This document shows positions 60,836-64,000 of a DNA stretch of 64,000 bases, in pieces. Source of the stretch: Lineus longissimus (taxonomy: Eukaryota; Nemertea; Pilidiophora; Heteronemertea; Lineidae). Every line of letters begins with the position of its first letter. Positions within the stretch are counted from its first letter, which is position 1. The translations under genes were made by a program, and so were the position numbers. The notes below the pieces were generated by a model. That model had not been told where the DNA came from, searched no databases, and saw nothing but the letters and a program-made list of their open reading frames with translations. Location of the stretch: contig NC_088309.1 in NCBI RefSeq assembly GCF_910592395.1, positions 22,136,599 through 22,200,598 on the forward strand, read 5' to 3'.

Positions 60836-63289
60836 TGTGTAGAAGTTTGAAATGTTCTAGGATAGAATGACCGGGCTATGAATAATTCTACTATGCGCTT
60901 CTAGTGTGGCCAGTTATGGCCTGTTACCACCAGTCAGAATACGATACGGCCGGACACTTTCTCCAGGGGGACATTTTCTACTTCTGCCCTGGAAAGAAAG
61001 ATGTCAAGCGCGCGCCATTTCGAGAGAATGAGCAAGAAACTTAATCATCAATATGGTTAAAGAATTTCATTCTTCGGTAAGGTCTAGATCATATAATAGT
61101 TCATGCTCCTAACCCTGAGTGGTAGAGCTTAAATCCATCCATAAACTGTGGTTTAGTTAAATACCGTATAGTTTATACTCTTTAAGTGGACAGTCAGTCT
61201 CCGCTTGCGATCACATCTTCAATGAATGTATTAATTGGCATATCGTAAAGGAGACCATTGGGTCGAACGCATTCGGCTACGCACTGCGAAGATGCGGAAC
61301 AACGTGAATGTGATGAACTGGTCGATCATCAACATGTCAATCTGGATCTTATCGCGAAGTGCCCTCCCCCTTGGAGTGAAATACTGACACGAGTGCCCCA
61401 CCCAGTGCCATTATGGGATTTCATCCGGCGGAGACATTGTCACAACCTGTTCAGGAAATGTCGCTATGGCTACAAATGCATAAACGTACATAGGACTCAA
61501 GTCATAGTCCTTGACTGGCTTGTTTCAGGAAGAGTATAAAGCAAACAGTGTCCAATGCTTCCCCTCGTTAGTTTTTCCACTATACCATAACACAGAATTT
61601 CCGGGCAGAATTACCTGTTAATCTTTTTTTTGTAAATAATGAGACCAAAGCAGGAGGAAAAAATTTATCAATATTTCATCTCTCTTGAAAAAGTCAATAT
61701 CATAGTATAATGTGACTGCATTGCCGAAGTACAAACATTAGATACGTTAGTGACTTAAATTGTCACGGCAACGCCGTAATGTACCACATAAACAATTCAG
61801 CAGAGCACAACAGCAACATTGGACGGCCTTGTTTGAGCACCATCACGGAAACATGTAACGACCAGTTCTTTTGGTAAATTATGTCCGTGGGAACTGTTAC
61901 AGTGGCCACGAGTAGGATCGGACGTACGGTTTAATGGGGCTGATGGAGTAAAACCGGCCAGGAAAGTCCCCAACGCTCTAAATGGGATGATGGCGGAACA
62001 ACTTCTATAATGATCTCACAGAAAACTTTCTGGTCTCAAAGAGCATTAATTAAATTAACCCCTGATAACCCACAATGCTATTTTTCCCCATCTTGGTCGA
62101 TATCATGGGAGTGAAACAAAGCCGAACTGTAACATGTGTGTCGACCAGGGGCCCCATCTGAATTCATGTATTTCGAAAAACTCGGGCGGGGGGGGGGGGC
62201 GAATAGTCACACCTCGACCTCCAGACAATAGTGTGGTCCATATTGACGCTCAATACTTGCGTAGTCGCTCCAAGGGGATATTCTTCCAGGCTATGTATAA
62301 TATAGATCCTTTTTGGGACAAGACCAAGTTTGGCTAATTCAAAATACAGAATGCAGGCCCTACTCACTAGCTAATTGCGAGTAGAGTAGTTTCTGTATTT
62401 TGCCCGAGGTATCACCGAAAAGTTAAAAAGTGAGATAGAAATTTAATTCAATGCAATTGTAAAACATTTATTGCCGAGATCAATGAAAAATAAAACATAC
62501 AAAATACATATCGGAACGAAAGACAAACACATATCATCCACATTCTGTGGAGCAAGTAAAGTGAAGTCGTCGTCTTATACATCAAATTAATTAACTAATA
62601 TATAAATAGATACATCAATTAATTGCTTCAAATTGTCACTCTTAAGTCGTCACGAAGGCCCACTACAGATGCCATTAAATGGCGCTACCAAAAACCATGC
62701 GATATTTCGTCGCAAAAATAGTCGAATTTCTTTTACCCATTTTTAGGTATTTTTGGTCGTCAATGTATAAAAATCACCAACAGTATCATAGTTGGATTGT
62801 CTATGTTGAATTAATACGAATGATTATTTTCAAGTCGTAAAATTAATTAAATTGTTACATATCTCCAACTTGAACAAAGCACATATCAAAAGCCCACACA
62901 TTCATTGAGCAATTTCTCACTTTCAAACTTAATTAGCATAATTGTTTAGCACGGTGATTTAGCACAAAAGCATGTTCAAGTTGGAGTTGTCGTGGGTTTT
63001 GAATGAAAGTTGAATTTTGGTTATACTTGTGAAATGTAAACACGATACTTCTAGTAAATGAAGTATGTTAAGACCAATTGTATTCTGGTCGTCTTAATTA
63101 TTATCCACTCTATCGAGCTGGTCATGATTTTTATGAATCTTCAAGAAACTTTTTAGCAGAAGATACTTTGTCGAATGAACATCAATATCAATTAGATACA
63201 TTGTGGTTTGTAATCGAAAGCGTTCATAGCTGAACTTGTCGAATGTCTTGAGATCACTTTCAAAGTCAGTGGTATCCATGTTTTGTAAA
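60836..63289. other. Spacer and 3' UTR of FoxQ2-like gene 2
   Basis: No gene was recognised. A minus-strand AATAAA at 62472-62467 lies about 820 bp past the gene 2 stop and may end its transcript. A G run occurs at about 62186-62198. Confidence 0.4.
62467..62472 (-). terminator. Candidate polyadenylation signal of FoxQ2-like gene 2
   Basis: AATAAA on the minus strand within an AT-rich region, about 820 bp downstream of the stop. Confidence 0.4.
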
Positions 63290-64000
63290 TTAGCACGAAT
63301 AGGCACAAGCGTTCGAGTTTATCGCAGGCTTCAAGAGTCCTCTGTTGACACCACTGTAGTAATTTCCGTTTGAACCGTAAGCGTTGTTCTGGACGTTCCA
63401 TGACGTAGGATTGTAGGCGAGGTTAGAGCAATTTCCTAACGATGTCGTATTCGTCGATTGACCGGTGTATGCCATGAGCAGGCTGTTCGTGGGTACCTGA
63501 TAGGAGTAGCCGTTTTCTTGCGATCTGTAAGCGTTATTGGAAGCATTCACGTAAGCAGTATTGCCGTGGGTCCCGAATGTAGTGTCCACTTTCAAACTCC
63601 CGTAATTCGTAGGTGATATATTGGTGTACGACGTCGGAGACACGCTGCTGTATGACGGAGGCGTAGGAGACATGGACGCGTTGAAACTCGGTGGCGATGA
63701 AGAGTTGAAACCAGTCGGAGAGGAGGTGTTCAACCCTGTAGGTGACAAACTGCTGTAACTCGTTGGCGACAAACTGTTGGCAGGCGAAACGTTGGTAGAC
63801 GCATTACGCGGCATGACGTAGTTTGGCGTTTGTTGATTACTGGTATACTGCATCGTATTCCTGTAGCTGGAGTATGGCGTGGCGTAAGGGTGGTAGTTAT
63901 TCCTGGCGACATGACTGGTACCCATCGGAACGTATGGAAGCGTCTCCTTCTTGTCGACAGGCAATGTGCTGATCATGGCTTTCATTCCACGTCGAACTCG
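63290..64000 (-). CDS. foxQ2-like: Forkhead transcription factor, FoxQ2-like, gene 2 (C-terminal part, cut by window edge)
   Basis: The minus-strand frame enters at 64000 as RVRRGMKAMISTL and ends at TAA (63292-63290). It covers the end of the forkhead domain's basic tail and the whole C-terminus. The first 120 residues after RVRRG differ from gene 1 at only two positions (Lys/Asn and Ile/Val). The remaining roughly 110 residues are clearly diverged, with shared islands such as SWNVQNNAYGSN. It is convergent with gene 1 and about 3.8 kb away, so this is an inverted duplicate. The forkhead domain itself lies beyond the window. The frame is intact, so the gene is probably functional. Confidence 0.88.
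   Translation of the reverse strand, partial: RVRRGMKAMISTLPVDKKETLPYVPMGTSHVARNNYHPYATPYSSYRNTMQYTSNQQTPNYVMPRNASTNVSPANSLSPTSYSSLSPTGLNTSSPTGFNSSSPPSFNASMSPTPPSYSSVSPTSYTNISPTNYGSLKVDTTFGTHGNTAYVNASNNAYRSQENGYSYQVPTNSLLMAYTGQSTNTTSLGNCSNLAYNPTSWNVQNNAYGSNGNYYSGVNRGLLKPAINSNACAYSC

Noticed and set aside
1-64000. CRISPR arrays, bacterial operons, phage or plasmid modules
   Set aside because: Repeats present are minisatellites without regular unique spacers, and all real genes are spliced animal genes.

Overview
This is a stretch of animal nuclear genome. It has GT-AG introns with matching phases, AATAAA signals, AT-rich intergenic DNA (many ACATGTAC-like and AGGCCTA words), tandem arrays and decayed transposons. 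The gene content (a GAS2-like protein, iBABP/FABP pair, peptide-type GPCR, EMI-domain collagen, CENPJ/CPAP and two FoxQ2-type forkhead genes) points to a bilaterian invertebrate, probably marine. FoxQ2 pairs and this DNA style fit an ambulacrarian, an amphioxus-like animal or a lophotrochozoan; the window alone does not settle which. Nothing bacterial, plasmid or phage-like is present.

Layout. 0.4-6.9 kb (+): 3' part of a GAS2-like cytoskeletal linker gene, from inside the GAR domain to the stop. 9.5-20.7 kb (-): two tandem fatty-acid-binding-protein genes, each rebuilt here as four exons encoding 144 aa, and an intronless rhodopsin-class GPCR. Intron 1 of the second FABP gene holds a transposon-like block with identical 132-bp inverted repeats and an OTU-domain ORF whose catalytic Cys is replaced by Arg. 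22.3 kb: a tRNA-Glu-like pol III unit. 23.9-38.4 kb (+): an EMI-domain collagen gene (EMID1/COL26A1 type) in eight exons with a 10.7-kb first intron. 40.25-53.2 kb (-): the complete coding region of the centriole assembly factor CENPJ/CPAP/SAS-4 in about 25 exons, tail-to-tail with the collagen gene. 54.4-56.4 kb (+): a four-exon, 338-aa gene that I do not recognise, head-to-head with CENPJ. 58.0-59.5 kb (+) and 63.3-64.0 kb (-, cut by the window edge): two convergent FoxQ2-like genes around a palindrome-rich spacer with a retroelement-type integrase remnant.

How the genes relate. They are mostly unrelated neighbours, not a pathway. There are three local duplications or structured loci: the FABP pair, the FoxQ2 pair and the CENPJ/unknown divergent pair, which probably shares a promoter region. 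Exon coordinates were derived by hand from splice signals, reading-frame phase and protein-family resemblance. Phases close exactly for the listed gene models, which is the main support for them.

Most unusual signals: (1) a tandem array in which the 3' part of an EMI exon plus its splice donor is repeated several times just downstream of the real exon; (2) the OTU-bearing, inverted-repeat-flanked element with a dead-looking catalytic centre; (3) near-identity of the two FoxQ2 genes that stops abruptly within the coding region; (4) a back-to-back (dyad) satellite array inside a FABP intron; (5) a perfect 19-bp hairpin in the FoxQ2 spacer.
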